Shown one piece after another: positions 9,989 to 18,840 of a stretch of DNA of 64,000 bases. The DNA is from Phycisphaerales bacterium (GTDB lineage Bacteria; Planctomycetota; Phycisphaerae; UBA1845): positions 1 through 64,000 of the forward strand of contig JADZBE010000017.1 of assembly GCA_020852275.1 (NCBI GenBank), given 5' to 3'. A program made the translations under genes and the position numbers. Under the pieces are notes generated by a model. That model worked only from the letters and a program-made list of their open reading frames with translations, was not told the origin of the DNA and did not search any database. How positions within the stretch are numbered: the stretch's first letter is position 1; each line of letters starts with the position of its first letter.

Positions 9989-11593
9989 CTAGGGGGTGGC
10001 CGCAATGCGCGGCCCGATCTCGACGAGGCATTGCTTGAACCTCGCCGCCACCCACTGCCCAACCATGACCACGAGTTGCACTCCCCACAGGTGCACGACG
10101 GGTCGGATCGGTGCGGCGAAGCGCCTGTCGAACCCCGGCGCGAAGGCGCACGGCAGAACCTGCAACAGCACGAGCGCGACCGTGATGACCCACATCCTGC
10201 GACGCGCGCCGGCGAGGGGCGTGATCGCTCCCAGCAGGCACAGCCAGACCCAGTTCTCGAAAACGGTGTCGCCCGGCAGCGGAGCGCACAGGTCGAAGCG
10301 CAGGACGAACCGGTCGTACGCGTCGGCCAGCGCGGTGCGCAGTGGGCTGATCCACGATGCCTGCGTGCGCGGGTCCGGCATCCACTCACCGCCGGCTTCT
10401 CTCAGCCGCCGTCGCACGTCCTGCGCGAACGCCGCCGTCGAAGGCCAGTCTTCCGGGTCGCCGGCCATGCTGAGCCGCAGACATTCGTCTTCCGCGCGGA
10501 AGCGGTGGATTTCATCCGGCACGAGCAGGACGTAGGCGGCCTGTCGCGGCGTGTCGGCGAGAATCTCCCACGCATGAAGGCGGAAGATCGGGGCGACCGC
10601 CGCGCCGAGTTGATTCGACGCTTCCGCCAGCGTGCATCCGTGGACGCGCTGGAGGCAGATCACGGCGTGCTCTTCCATGCGCGCGTCAAACGGAGGCGGA
10701 TTCGGATCCGTCGCGTTGACCTTGGCCACGCACGCGCGAATGTCCTCCATGGCCGCGTTCACCGGCGTTGTCCAGCCGCCGCGCGTGACGACGCGGTGAT
10801 ACAGCGTGCGACCGGCGAAGTTGCCCGCGCCGGCGGCGCCATGCTCGATGACCGTAATCAGCGACCAGCCGCCCGTCAGCAGCGCAAACGGACCCGCGGC
10901 CGCCAGGAGCGCACCGCAGCGCGCGAACCATCGGCTGCGAAAGGACAGCGCCGCGGCGGTTGCCTTGCGCTGCTTGCAGAAGAACAAGGCCGCCGCGGGC
11001 AGCAGCGCCAGAGGCAAGGCCGCCGGGCGTATCAGCGCCGCGCATCCCAGCCCCGCGGAACCCAGCGAGGTCCATTGGAGGCCGCCCGTTTCGACGAATC
11101 TGCAGAGGCAGTAGAGCGAGGCAAGAAGGGCGAAGGTGTACGGCGCTTCGGTCAGCACCGTGCCCGCATAGCCGGTCAGCGCCCAAGAGCAGCCGGTCAG
11201 CAGCCCGCACGCGCATGCGACCGAGCGCGTGTGCGAGAGCCGCCACGCCAGCGCGGTCATGATCACCGCGCAGCCGACGACGATGCCGTGTTGCGCCAGC
11301 AGCACGATCGTCGAAGCGCCGGCGCCTCCCACCGCCGCCGCGACCGCCAGCAGCAACGGATAACCCGGCGTTCGCGCGATGAACCAGGGGTGTTCAAACC
11401 CGCCGCCCTTGCTGAGGTGTTCCCCCAGCGCCAGGTACGCCACGCTGTCCGGCTGCACCCACAGCCCGACGTCAAGCATGGCTGTGAGCTGCCACACAAT
11501 CGACGGCAGGACGACCACGAGCGCGGTGATCCACCAGGGCAGGAGGCGGTGCGCGCCGGAGTCGAGATCGGGCTTTGGAAGGTTTTGCCGCAT
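9989..11593 (-). CDS. GT39-like polytopic membrane glycosyltransferase
   Basis: Many TM segments; PDSVAYLALGEHLSKGGGFEHPWFIARTPGYPLLLA typical of ArnT/PMT-like proteins. Confidence 0.65.
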   Translation of the reverse strand: MRQNLPKPDLDSGAHRLLPWWITALVVVLPSIVWQLTAMLDVGLWVQPDSVAYLALGEHLSKGGGFEHPWFIARTPGYPLLLAVAAAVGGAGASTIVLLAQHGIVVGCAVIMTALAWRLSHTRSVACACGLLTGCSWALTGYAGTVLTEAPYTFALLASLYCLCRFVETGGLQWTSLGSAGLGCAALIRPAALPLALLPAAALFFCKQRKATAAALSFRSRWFARCGALLAAAGPFALLTGGWSLITVIEHGAAGAGNFAGRTLYHRVVTRGGWTTPVNAAMEDIRACVAKVNATDPNPPPFDARMEEHAVICLQRVHGCTLAEASNQLGAAVAPIFRLHAWEILADTPRQAAYVLLVPDEIHRFRAEDECLRLSMAGDPEDWPSTAAFAQDVRRRLREAGGEWMPDPRTQASWISPLRTALADAYDRFVLRFDLCAPLPGDTVFENWVWLCLLGAITPLAGARRRMWVITVALVLLQVLPCAFAPGFDRRFAAPIRPVVHLWGVQLVVMVGQWVAARFKQCLVEIGPRIAATP

Positions 11594-11710
11594 GTGGTCG
11601 ATCGGGTACGCGAGCGAGCCTCATGCGTTATCGGAAGGCAGCAACGGGTGGTGCACGAGAGGCGCAAGATCGGCTCGCCCGGTTCGGACCGGGGGAGGCG
11701 CGCCGGGCGG

Positions 11711-12394
11711 TTACCCCTTCTTGGGCGGTTTCTTTTTCTGGGCTTGCTTGTCCGGGGACTTGGCTGGTTTTGCCGCCTTCTTGGGTGCGGGTGCAGCCGC
11801 GACCTTTTTCGCCGGCTTCGGCGTCGACTTCGCCGCCTTGTCAGGCTTCGTTTCCTTAACGGGTTTGGTTTCCTTGACCGCCTTGGTTTCCTTGCTTGAT
11901 TTGATTTCCTTTTCCGCCTTCGATTCCGGCTTGCTCTTGGGGGCGTCCTTCGCGGGTGGCTCTTTGATTTCGGGACGGTGGCCGTGGGGTCCGTGGATCT
12001 CGGGCGGCTTCGGCGGCGGAGGCGCAATCGGGTGGATCTGGAGGTCCTTGTAGTAGCCCTCCGACGTAAGCCGTTCGAATTGGGCGTCGACCTCGTCGCG
12101 CTCGACGGCCTTGAACAGCGTGAGCATGATGCCGTCCGACTTGCCAACCAGCTTCCACGCGAAGGGAATGACCTCCTTCACGCCGATGGACTTGCGACCC
12201 GGCGCCTTGGGCGGCCCCTCCGCCGCGGCCTCAGGAACCTCCGCTTCCAGCTCGGACTCGACCTCGGCTTCAGGTTCCAAGGCTTCCGGCTCGATGATCT
12301 CCGCGACTTCAAGCTCGGCGGCAGGTTCGACCGGCTCTTCCAGGTCCAATTCTTCCTCGCCGCCCTTCTGCTTTTTCTTCTTCGTCACGCTCAC
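11711..12394 (-). CDS. hypothetical protein with Glu-rich N-terminus and Lys/Pro/Ala-rich tail
   Basis: Low-complexity termini around a short conserved-looking core. Confidence 0.5.
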   Translation of the reverse strand: MSVTKKKKQKGGEEELDLEEPVEPAAELEVAEIIEPEALEPEAEVESELEAEVPEAAAEGPPKAPGRKSIGVKEVIPFAWKLVGKSDGIMLTLFKAVERDEVDAQFERLTSEGYYKDLQIHPIAPPPPKPPEIHGPHGHRPEIKEPPAKDAPKSKPESKAEKEIKSSKETKAVKETKPVKETKPDKAAKSTPKPAKKVAAAPAPKKAAKPAKSPDKQAQKKKPPKKG

Positions 12395-12617
12395 GCCGGG
12401 CTATCTACCAGAAAGCGCGAAGCGTGACAACGGGCCTGCGTCCGCCGAGGATGCGGGGCGCGGGCGTGCGGCGGCGGACGGAACCCTCGCTCGGGACGGT
12501 GTCCGGTCTTCGCGCCGCCCGGCCAGGCGCGGAGGCGGAACGATCCTTCGGGTCGACCGAATCGGCAACCCGCGGGTCGCCGGTAGACTGGGGGGCTTGC
12601 GGAGGGGATTCGACGCC

Positions 12618-12911
12618 ATGACGCTTGATGATTTCCAGTCGCTGATCGAACGCATGTACAGCCACAAGGACCGCGCGCGTGGCTCGCCGATTACCTTCAT
12701 GTGGCTGTGCGAGGAGTTCGGCGAGCTTGCCACCGCCCTGCGCGAAGGCACGCAGGAGGAGAAGTGCGGTGAGTTCGCCGACGTGCTGGCCTGGCTGGCG
12801 ACACTCGCCAACATCAACGACGTCAACCTGACCCAGGCGCTGAAGGCCAAGTACGGAACGGGCTGCCCCGGCTGCGGCAAGTGGGTCTGCGTCTGCGACT
12901 CCAAGAAATGA
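12618..12911 (+). CDS. MazG-like nucleotide pyrophosphohydrolase
   Basis: FMWLCEEFGELATALREG...KCGEFADVLAWLATLANI (EEFGE...EFADV) with CPGCGKWVCVC tail. Confidence 0.85.
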   Translation: MTLDDFQSLIERMYSHKDRARGSPITFMWLCEEFGELATALREGTQEEKCGEFADVLAWLATLANINDVNLTQALKAKYGTGCPGCGKWVCVCDSKK

Positions 12912-12968
12912 GAACTACGCCGCCTGCGGACGCGAGTGAATGGGAAGGTGAAGCCCCGCGGCTTTCCT

Positions 12969-14075
12969 TCACGTCTTCACACGGTCCAGCAACACTACGG
13001 CCGTGGGCCCAAAGAGGATGATCGGCAGCCACGCGGGCAGCGCGGAGTTGGACTGCGGGAGGATGCTCTGACTTGTAAATGTGGCGACGAAACACAAGCC
13101 CGTGACGGCCATGCACCACGTGGCGTCGCGCGCGATGTTGATGGGCGAACGATCGAGGAAGAAGGGGAGTCCCAGCAGGAGCATCACGAGGTTGATGATC
13201 GGCGTGGCGATACGCACGTGGCGAGACTGCTGGACCTGGGCGAGGTTCGGTGGATGTGAATCCTCCAGGTCTTTGAGTTGTGAAAGACTGAGGTATTTGA
13301 TCCACTGCTCCGACTGGCGCAATTGGATCGCCGCGGGGTCCAGACTGGTGTCGATGTGTGTCTTGACGTCTGTCAGTTTCCTGGTCTGAGTTCCGATTTT
13401 CACGGCGGAGTCGCGCCAGCGCGTCAGTTCCTTACCGCGCGACAGGGCCCACTGCCCGCCGTGGGGATGCCCGGGAACGCTTTCCCAGCGGGCGGAGTCG
13501 GCCTCGACGATCTTCCACAAGGAGCCTTCCGCGTCGCGCGTGACCGTGACCGGTCGGCGCAGTTCGCCGGTTGCGGGCTGGAATTCCGCGGCGGAAACGA
13601 GCGCCCCCGACTGATCGCGCATCAGCGCCACGGCGTATCCCCGCCCCGTGCCGACTTCATCATGACGTCGCGCGAGCCGATGCGCGACCTGGGGGATCAG
13701 CCATTCCGTGTCCACGATGAGCAGGCCCGTCGTGACCACTCCAAAGAGAATGATCGGGGCCGCCACGCGATACAATGAAACGCCGGACGCCAATACGGCC
13801 GTCAGTTCATTAAAATGCCGCATCCATACCAGCGTCAGCACACAGGCGAAGAGCGCGATCACGCCGGAAAGCTGGGAAAAATACAGGAGCAGGTTGGGCG
13901 CATAATAATCCACGATATGGCTCAGCAGCGCCAGGGTCCCAGGCCGCAGCTCCGTGAACTCGTCCAGGTTGACGAACAAGTCCATGATGACGTACAGCCC
14001 GATCATGACCGCCAGGGCCACGACGTAGTTGAATATCAACGACTTCAGGATGTAGCGGTCAAGAATGGAAAGCAT
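12969..14075 (-). CDS. LptF/LptG family permease
   Basis: MLSILDRYILKSLIFNYVVALAVMIGLYVIMDLF...FNELTAVLASGVSLYRVAAPI. Confidence 0.85.
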   Translation of the reverse strand: MLSILDRYILKSLIFNYVVALAVMIGLYVIMDLFVNLDEFTELRPGTLALLSHIVDYYAPNLLLYFSQLSGVIALFACVLTLVWMRHFNELTAVLASGVSLYRVAAPIILFGVVTTGLLIVDTEWLIPQVAHRLARRHDEVGTGRGYAVALMRDQSGALVSAAEFQPATGELRRPVTVTRDAEGSLWKIVEADSARWESVPGHPHGGQWALSRGKELTRWRDSAVKIGTQTRKLTDVKTHIDTSLDPAAIQLRQSEQWIKYLSLSQLKDLEDSHPPNLAQVQQSRHVRIATPIINLVMLLLGLPFFLDRSPINIARDATWCMAVTGLCFVATFTSQSILPQSNSALPAWLPIILFGPTAVVLLDRVKT

Positions 14076-14178
14076 AGGTCAATGGCGAATGGCAAATGAT
14101 GAATGCAAAATGCAGAATGCAGAATGATGAATGCTCAGGGATAAAGGACGGGTTACTCGTATCCATCTCGCTTCCTGC

Positions 14179-15804
14179 TCAGCGCCGCACTTTCCTCAGA
14201 AGGAGCCAGCCGTCCAGGGCGGCCACCAGCGCGAGTCCGCCCCACATGATGCCCAAGCCGATCAGACCCGTGCCGGCTTTTTCCGTCAACTGCTTCCCCA
14301 TCAGAATCGTCACGAGCACCAGCGCGCCGGGAATCATGCTGATGCCGACCGAGACCAGAAGCTGCGACTGGCTGAAGAGGATGCCCAGCGCCGCCGCCAG
14401 CAGACCGAGGGCGAACACGCTGGCGGTGAATGAGAACCGCTGGTGCAGCACGCCGGTGATCTTGCGCACCGTGCCGTCGATCTCGTCGAGCAGTTCCAGC
14501 CGCTTTTCCCGGATGCGAACATCCCCGCTTACGGAAAGCTGCGATGAGAGCAGCGCCGCGTCGTCGAGTTTCGCCACCGCCGAAACGACCTCGGCGGGAA
14601 TCTCCGCCGGCTTGAGGCGCAGCGATTCCCGCGGTCGGACCGCCTGCGGAGGCTGCCCGAAGTCCGGCGCCAGCACGTTTTCGTACAGGTCGATGAGCAC
14701 CTGGCAGGCCGCGAGCGAATCTGCGGGTGCGATCTCGATCGTCGCGCGCTCCGCGGAGAACGTGCGGCTCTCCCGGCCCTGACGCTCGACGACGACCAGT
14801 CCCGCCGCCAGCAGCGAGCCGTCCGGTTGAACCTGAACGGCGCCGGGTTTGGATGCTTCGTCCCGGCGCAGCTCGTAGGTTCCGCCCGGCACCTTAAGGG
14901 TCACGGTTCCACCGTGCTCCAGTCCCTTCACAAGGTGCGAATACGCCATCGCACGACCCACATTCAGCCTGAAGCTCTCGAACGCTTCTCGAACGTCCAC
15001 CCATTCGGCCGGCTTGTTGCGAAAGTAGTACAGATCCGGGAGGTTGAGAAACTTGATCCGCTGCGGGAGCGCGAACGGGACCTCCGCGGTGGGCAGCTCG
15101 AACTGATGCACCTCCATGAAGTCGTCGTTCTTGCGATCGTAGTAGCGCACGTTGTTCATCATGCCGGAAAGTCGTGGACGCCCCGCGGACCGGTCAATCA
15201 GGAAATCCACCGGCGACGCAGTCCCCACGCGCACCACCTCGTCGTCGCCCATCTCCATGAACACGACGCCCGTAAGTGTGATATGACTGTTCTTGCCCTC
15301 CGTGCGAATCTCTGACGCCTCCGTGTAGAGGCGGTAGCGGCTCAGTCCCGGTAGCGCCTGCCCGGGGTTGTTGAGGCGCTGCCGGATGATCGTTTCCAGA
15401 TCGGCGGCCACGATCTCATCCAGATTTCGCACGAGATTGGGAATCAGGAAGTTCAGGCATCCGAAAGTAATGACCGCCGAGACCAAGCTCAGGAGCACCG
15501 TGGGCCAGAGAAGACTGAGGATGTTGATGCCGCTGCTTCGACAGGCGGTCAGTTCGTTGTCTGCCGCCAGCCTGCCGTAGGTTGCAGCGGCACTGTACAT
15601 TGTTGCGACTGGAAGGGTCAGTGTCGCGGCCACCGGGAGGACGAGCGTCATGAGCTTAAGCAGTTCCTGCAGCGTGACCTCATCCAGCCGGATCATGTTC
15701 AGGACCCCGCCGCCCATGCTGAGGACGGCGGTCAGCCCGAGCAACGTGAGGGCGAACGTCTTGCCCATTTCGCGGAAAATGTAAAGCTGAAGCGTTCGGA
15801 GCAT
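14179..15804 (-). CDS. LptF/LptG family permease
   Basis: MLRTLQLYIFREMGKTFALTLLGL...YGRLAADNELTACRSSGINILSLLWP. Confidence 0.85.
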   Translation of the reverse strand: MLRTLQLYIFREMGKTFALTLLGLTAVLSMGGGVLNMIRLDEVTLQELLKLMTLVLPVAATLTLPVATMYSAAATYGRLAADNELTACRSSGINILSLLWPTVLLSLVSAVITFGCLNFLIPNLVRNLDEIVAADLETIIRQRLNNPGQALPGLSRYRLYTEASEIRTEGKNSHITLTGVVFMEMGDDEVVRVGTASPVDFLIDRSAGRPRLSGMMNNVRYYDRKNDDFMEVHQFELPTAEVPFALPQRIKFLNLPDLYYFRNKPAEWVDVREAFESFRLNVGRAMAYSHLVKGLEHGGTVTLKVPGGTYELRRDEASKPGAVQVQPDGSLLAAGLVVVERQGRESRTFSAERATIEIAPADSLAACQVLIDLYENVLAPDFGQPPQAVRPRESLRLKPAEIPAEVVSAVAKLDDAALLSSQLSVSGDVRIREKRLELLDEIDGTVRKITGVLHQRFSFTASVFALGLLAAALGILFSQSQLLVSVGISMIPGALVLVTILMGKQLTEKAGTGLIGLGIMWGGLALVAALDGWLLLRKVRR

Positions 15805-16227
15805 CCGGTGTCCGTTCTTCCGGCGATCTCGGCTTGACCCACCACACCCCCGCGCCAACGGGGTGAAAATGGGGCATTCTTGGCTTGCCCATCGTTCACT
15901 GCAGGCCGGAATCGCAAGGGGATGCTACGGGAAGCCTACCGCGCCGACAACCGGGAGCCGGGGGGTCGGGTAGCCCGGGTCCACAGCAGCGGACCTGCGG
16001 CTCGCGCGATGGTACCCCGAAGGCTCACTCTTCACGGCTTGGCGAAAACGCAACGCCGTCCGATCCACGTCCGCCCGCACAAGGCGATCCCCCGATCTCC
16101 GCCTGAGCATCGCACGAAGCCGGGCCGCCGTCCCCCTCCCCGCCGCCAGCGATGGGCGGATTGAGCCGATAACTGTGGCGGGGTTCGTCCCCGTTCTCAA
16201 CTAGGGACACCGGCCGGGAGGCATGGG

Positions 16228-17859
16228 TTGGGTTACGAGCGCAAGATCGTCTGCGTCGCGGAGCTGCTGCGGCAGGTGGCCGAGGCGCGCGCCGCCGCGC
16301 GGACGGTGGTGCAGTGTCACGGGTGCTTCGACATCGTTCACCCGGGGCACGTGCGCTATCTGGAGTTCGCCCGCCGGCAGGGCGACCTGTTGATCGTTTC
16401 GCTGACCGGCGATGCACAGGTCGGCAAGGGGGAGGACCGCCCGTACATCCCCGCGGATCTTCGCGCGGAGAACATCGCCGCGCTCGAGTTCGTGGATCTG
16501 GTCGTCATCCACCCGGAGGCGACGGCCGAATCCCTGCTGGCGCAAGTTCGCCCCGACATCTACGTCAAGGGCGCGGAGTACGAGCATTCGCGCGACGCAC
16601 GATTTCTGGCGGAGCGGCGCATCGTCGAGACGTGCGGCGGGCGCATCATCTTTTCCAGCGGCGACGTGGTCTTCAGCTCAACGCGCCTCATCAGCCGGAT
16701 GCACGCGCGCCCGGCCGGCGAGGACTCGCGACTGGAGCTGACGTGTTCGCGTTACGGCATCGACCAGTCGGCGCTGCTGGAGCTGAGCGAGCGGTTCCGC
16801 GGGCTGCGCGTGATGGTCATCGGCGACGTGATCCTCGATCGCTACGTGCACTGCGACACGGTGGGCGTTGCCAGCGAATCGCCGGTGATGTCGCTGGCGC
16901 AGCTTGGCGAACAGACGTTCGTCGGCGGCGCGGGAATCATTGCGCGACACGTGGCGGCGCTGGGAGCAAACGTGCTGCTGGTGTCCCGCGCGGGCCGCGA
17001 CGCGGCGTCCGAGGAGGTCCGACGGACGCTGGAGGGCGAGGGGGTCCGTTCGCACCTTGTGGATTCGCCGGCGCCCCTGCCGCAAAAGACCCGGTTTCTT
17101 GCGGAAGACGCCAAGCTCTTCAAGCTCGATCAGATCCACCATCAGCCGCTGGACTCGCGCGCGGAGGACGACGTCTGCGCCGTGATCGAAGGCGCGGCGC
17201 CGGGCCTGGACGCGGTCATCCTCTGCGACTTCGGATGCGGGTTGATCACCGGTGGACTGCTGTCGCGCTCGCTGCCCGTGCTTCGGCGGCACGCGCGGAT
17301 CCTGGCCGCCGACGTCAGCGGAAAGCGCGCCAACCTGTTGCATTTCCGTCATGCCGACCTCCTGTGTCCCACGGAGCGCGAGGTTCGCTGCGCGCTGAAC
17401 GATCATGAATCCGGACTGTCGAACGCGGCCTGGCAGCTTCTGCACCAGACGCAGGCGCGTCATGCGATCATCACACTGGGCAAGCGCGGGCTGGTGACGT
17501 TCGAGCGCCCGGGCAGGACGCCGCAGTCGCCGAACTGGGGGGGGCGGCTCATCAGCGAGACGATGCCGAGCTTCGCGCCGTACGCGGTGGACTGCCTCGG
17601 CGCGGGCGACGCGATGCTGGCGACCGCGACGCTGGCGCTGGCGGGGGGGGGGAATCTCCTGCAGGCGGCGTATCTCGGCAACGCGGCGGCGGCCATGGAA
17701 GTTCTGCTGCCGGGCAATATTCCGATCGAGCATCGTTCGCTCGCCTCGTGGGTCCGCGACCGGCATGAGCTGGCCGTGGTGCGCCGGCAGCGCGCAAGAG
17801 AGGAGCTCCCGGAGCCGTCCAGCGCGGCGACGCCCTCGCTTGCGACTCTGAAGGCGTAG
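16228..17859 (+). CDS. bifunctional heptose nucleotidyltransferase / PfkB-type heptose kinase (HldE-like, nucleotidyltransferase domain first)
   Basis: N-terminal GCFDIVHPGHVRYL...YVKGAEYEHSRD; C-terminal VIGDVILDRYVHC...FVGGAGIIARHVAALGA...DCLGAGDAMLA. Confidence 0.87.
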   Translation: MGYERKIVCVAELLRQVAEARAAARTVVQCHGCFDIVHPGHVRYLEFARRQGDLLIVSLTGDAQVGKGEDRPYIPADLRAENIAALEFVDLVVIHPEATAESLLAQVRPDIYVKGAEYEHSRDARFLAERRIVETCGGRIIFSSGDVVFSSTRLISRMHARPAGEDSRLELTCSRYGIDQSALLELSERFRGLRVMVIGDVILDRYVHCDTVGVASESPVMSLAQLGEQTFVGGAGIIARHVAALGANVLLVSRAGRDAASEEVRRTLEGEGVRSHLVDSPAPLPQKTRFLAEDAKLFKLDQIHHQPLDSRAEDDVCAVIEGAAPGLDAVILCDFGCGLITGGLLSRSLPVLRRHARILAADVSGKRANLLHFRHADLLCPTEREVRCALNDHESGLSNAAWQLLHQTQARHAIITLGKRGLVTFERPGRTPQSPNWGGRLISETMPSFAPYAVDCLGAGDAMLATATLALAGGGNLLQAAYLGNAAAAMEVLLPGNIPIEHRSLASWVRDRHELAVVRRQRAREELPEPSSAATPSLATLKA

Positions 17860-18019
17860 ACCTCCAGAGAGAATCCGGCCTGCAAAGCCGCGACCGTCTC
17901 TCAGAGCCGCGACCGTAAGGGAGCGGTCCCCATTCGTGTGGCGCCCGTGGGAAAACTCAGCGTTGCAAGGCCCCTCGCTTGCGTGAGGGGTTCTGATGCC
18001 GCGTCCGGATCGGCGCGGG

Positions 18020-18310
18020 TCAGCCTCCTGAAAGTGCTTGAAAGAAAAAGATCTCTCCGCGCTCGTGCACGGGATCGGAAAGCGTCGCGCGGTCGGCAAG
18101 CAGTTGCCCTTCGATGAAGATGTTGACGTGCTTGCGCAAGGCGCCTGCGTCGTCCACGATGTACCCGGCAAGGCCCGGGTAACGGCGATTCAGCTCGGCG
18201 AGCACGTCGCGCGCGGTGGCGCCGCCGACGTGCTCGCCGTCATGCGGCAGCGTCGGGAAGTAGCGGTAAAGATGCGGCGTGAAGCGTGCGACGGCCATGG
18301 TTTTCAACAT
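18020..18310 (-). CDS. MoaD/ThiS family ubiquitin-like protein
   Basis: ATARDVLAELNRRYPGLAGYIVDDAGALRKHVNIFIEGQ...VHERGEIFFFQALSGG (GG C-terminus). Confidence 0.82.
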   Translation of the reverse strand: MLKTMAVARFTPHLYRYFPTLPHDGEHVGGATARDVLAELNRRYPGLAGYIVDDAGALRKHVNIFIEGQLLADRATLSDPVHERGEIFFFQALSGG

Positions 18311-18354
18311 CCCGGGCCCGGCACGTGGAGACGGCTGGCGCGCGCCGCGCGACC

Positions 18355-18765
18355 TCAGCCCTTGTGCTCGCCGCGGTCCGGCTGATTGCGGAAGCCGGTG
18401 ATCTGCGGCATGTCGCCGGGTTTTTCGCTGGGATGCACGGCGAAGACCTCGACGCGGACGATTTCCTCGAACGGCACGGTGACGATGAACGCGCCGACCT
18501 TGTACTGCTCCTCGACCGGCTCGCACTCGAAGGTCAGGTGCGACTTGGACTCAACCTCCGCCAGCTCGCGCATCTCGTAGCTGAAGCCGTCACGCAGGTA
18601 GATCAGCGTGCGCACCTCCAGCTCGCCGAAGAAGTTCTGAAACGCCTCGTCCTGTTCCGCGGTGGTGCGGTCGAGTTGCTTGAATCGCTTCAGCGCGCAG
18701 CGCGCCTTGGCCTCGTCGCACTGCTGGTGGAACGCGACGCTGTGGAACCAGTCGTAGTTGAACAT
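18355..18765 (-). CDS. conserved-looking hypothetical protein
   Basis: Open frame adjacent to and co-oriented with the MoaD/ThiS gene. Confidence 0.5.
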   Translation of the reverse strand: MFNYDWFHSVAFHQQCDEAKARCALKRFKQLDRTTAEQDEAFQNFFGELEVRTLIYLRDGFSYEMRELAEVESKSHLTFECEPVEEQYKVGAFIVTVPFEEIVRVEVFAVHPSEKPGDMPQITGFRNQPDRGEHKG

Positions 18766-18840
18766 GCGGTTTGCGAATCCGTCAAGAGATCGGTTGAAGC
18801 CCGCGCCGAGGGCGCACCATAGATGCGGGCAGAGCCTCCG

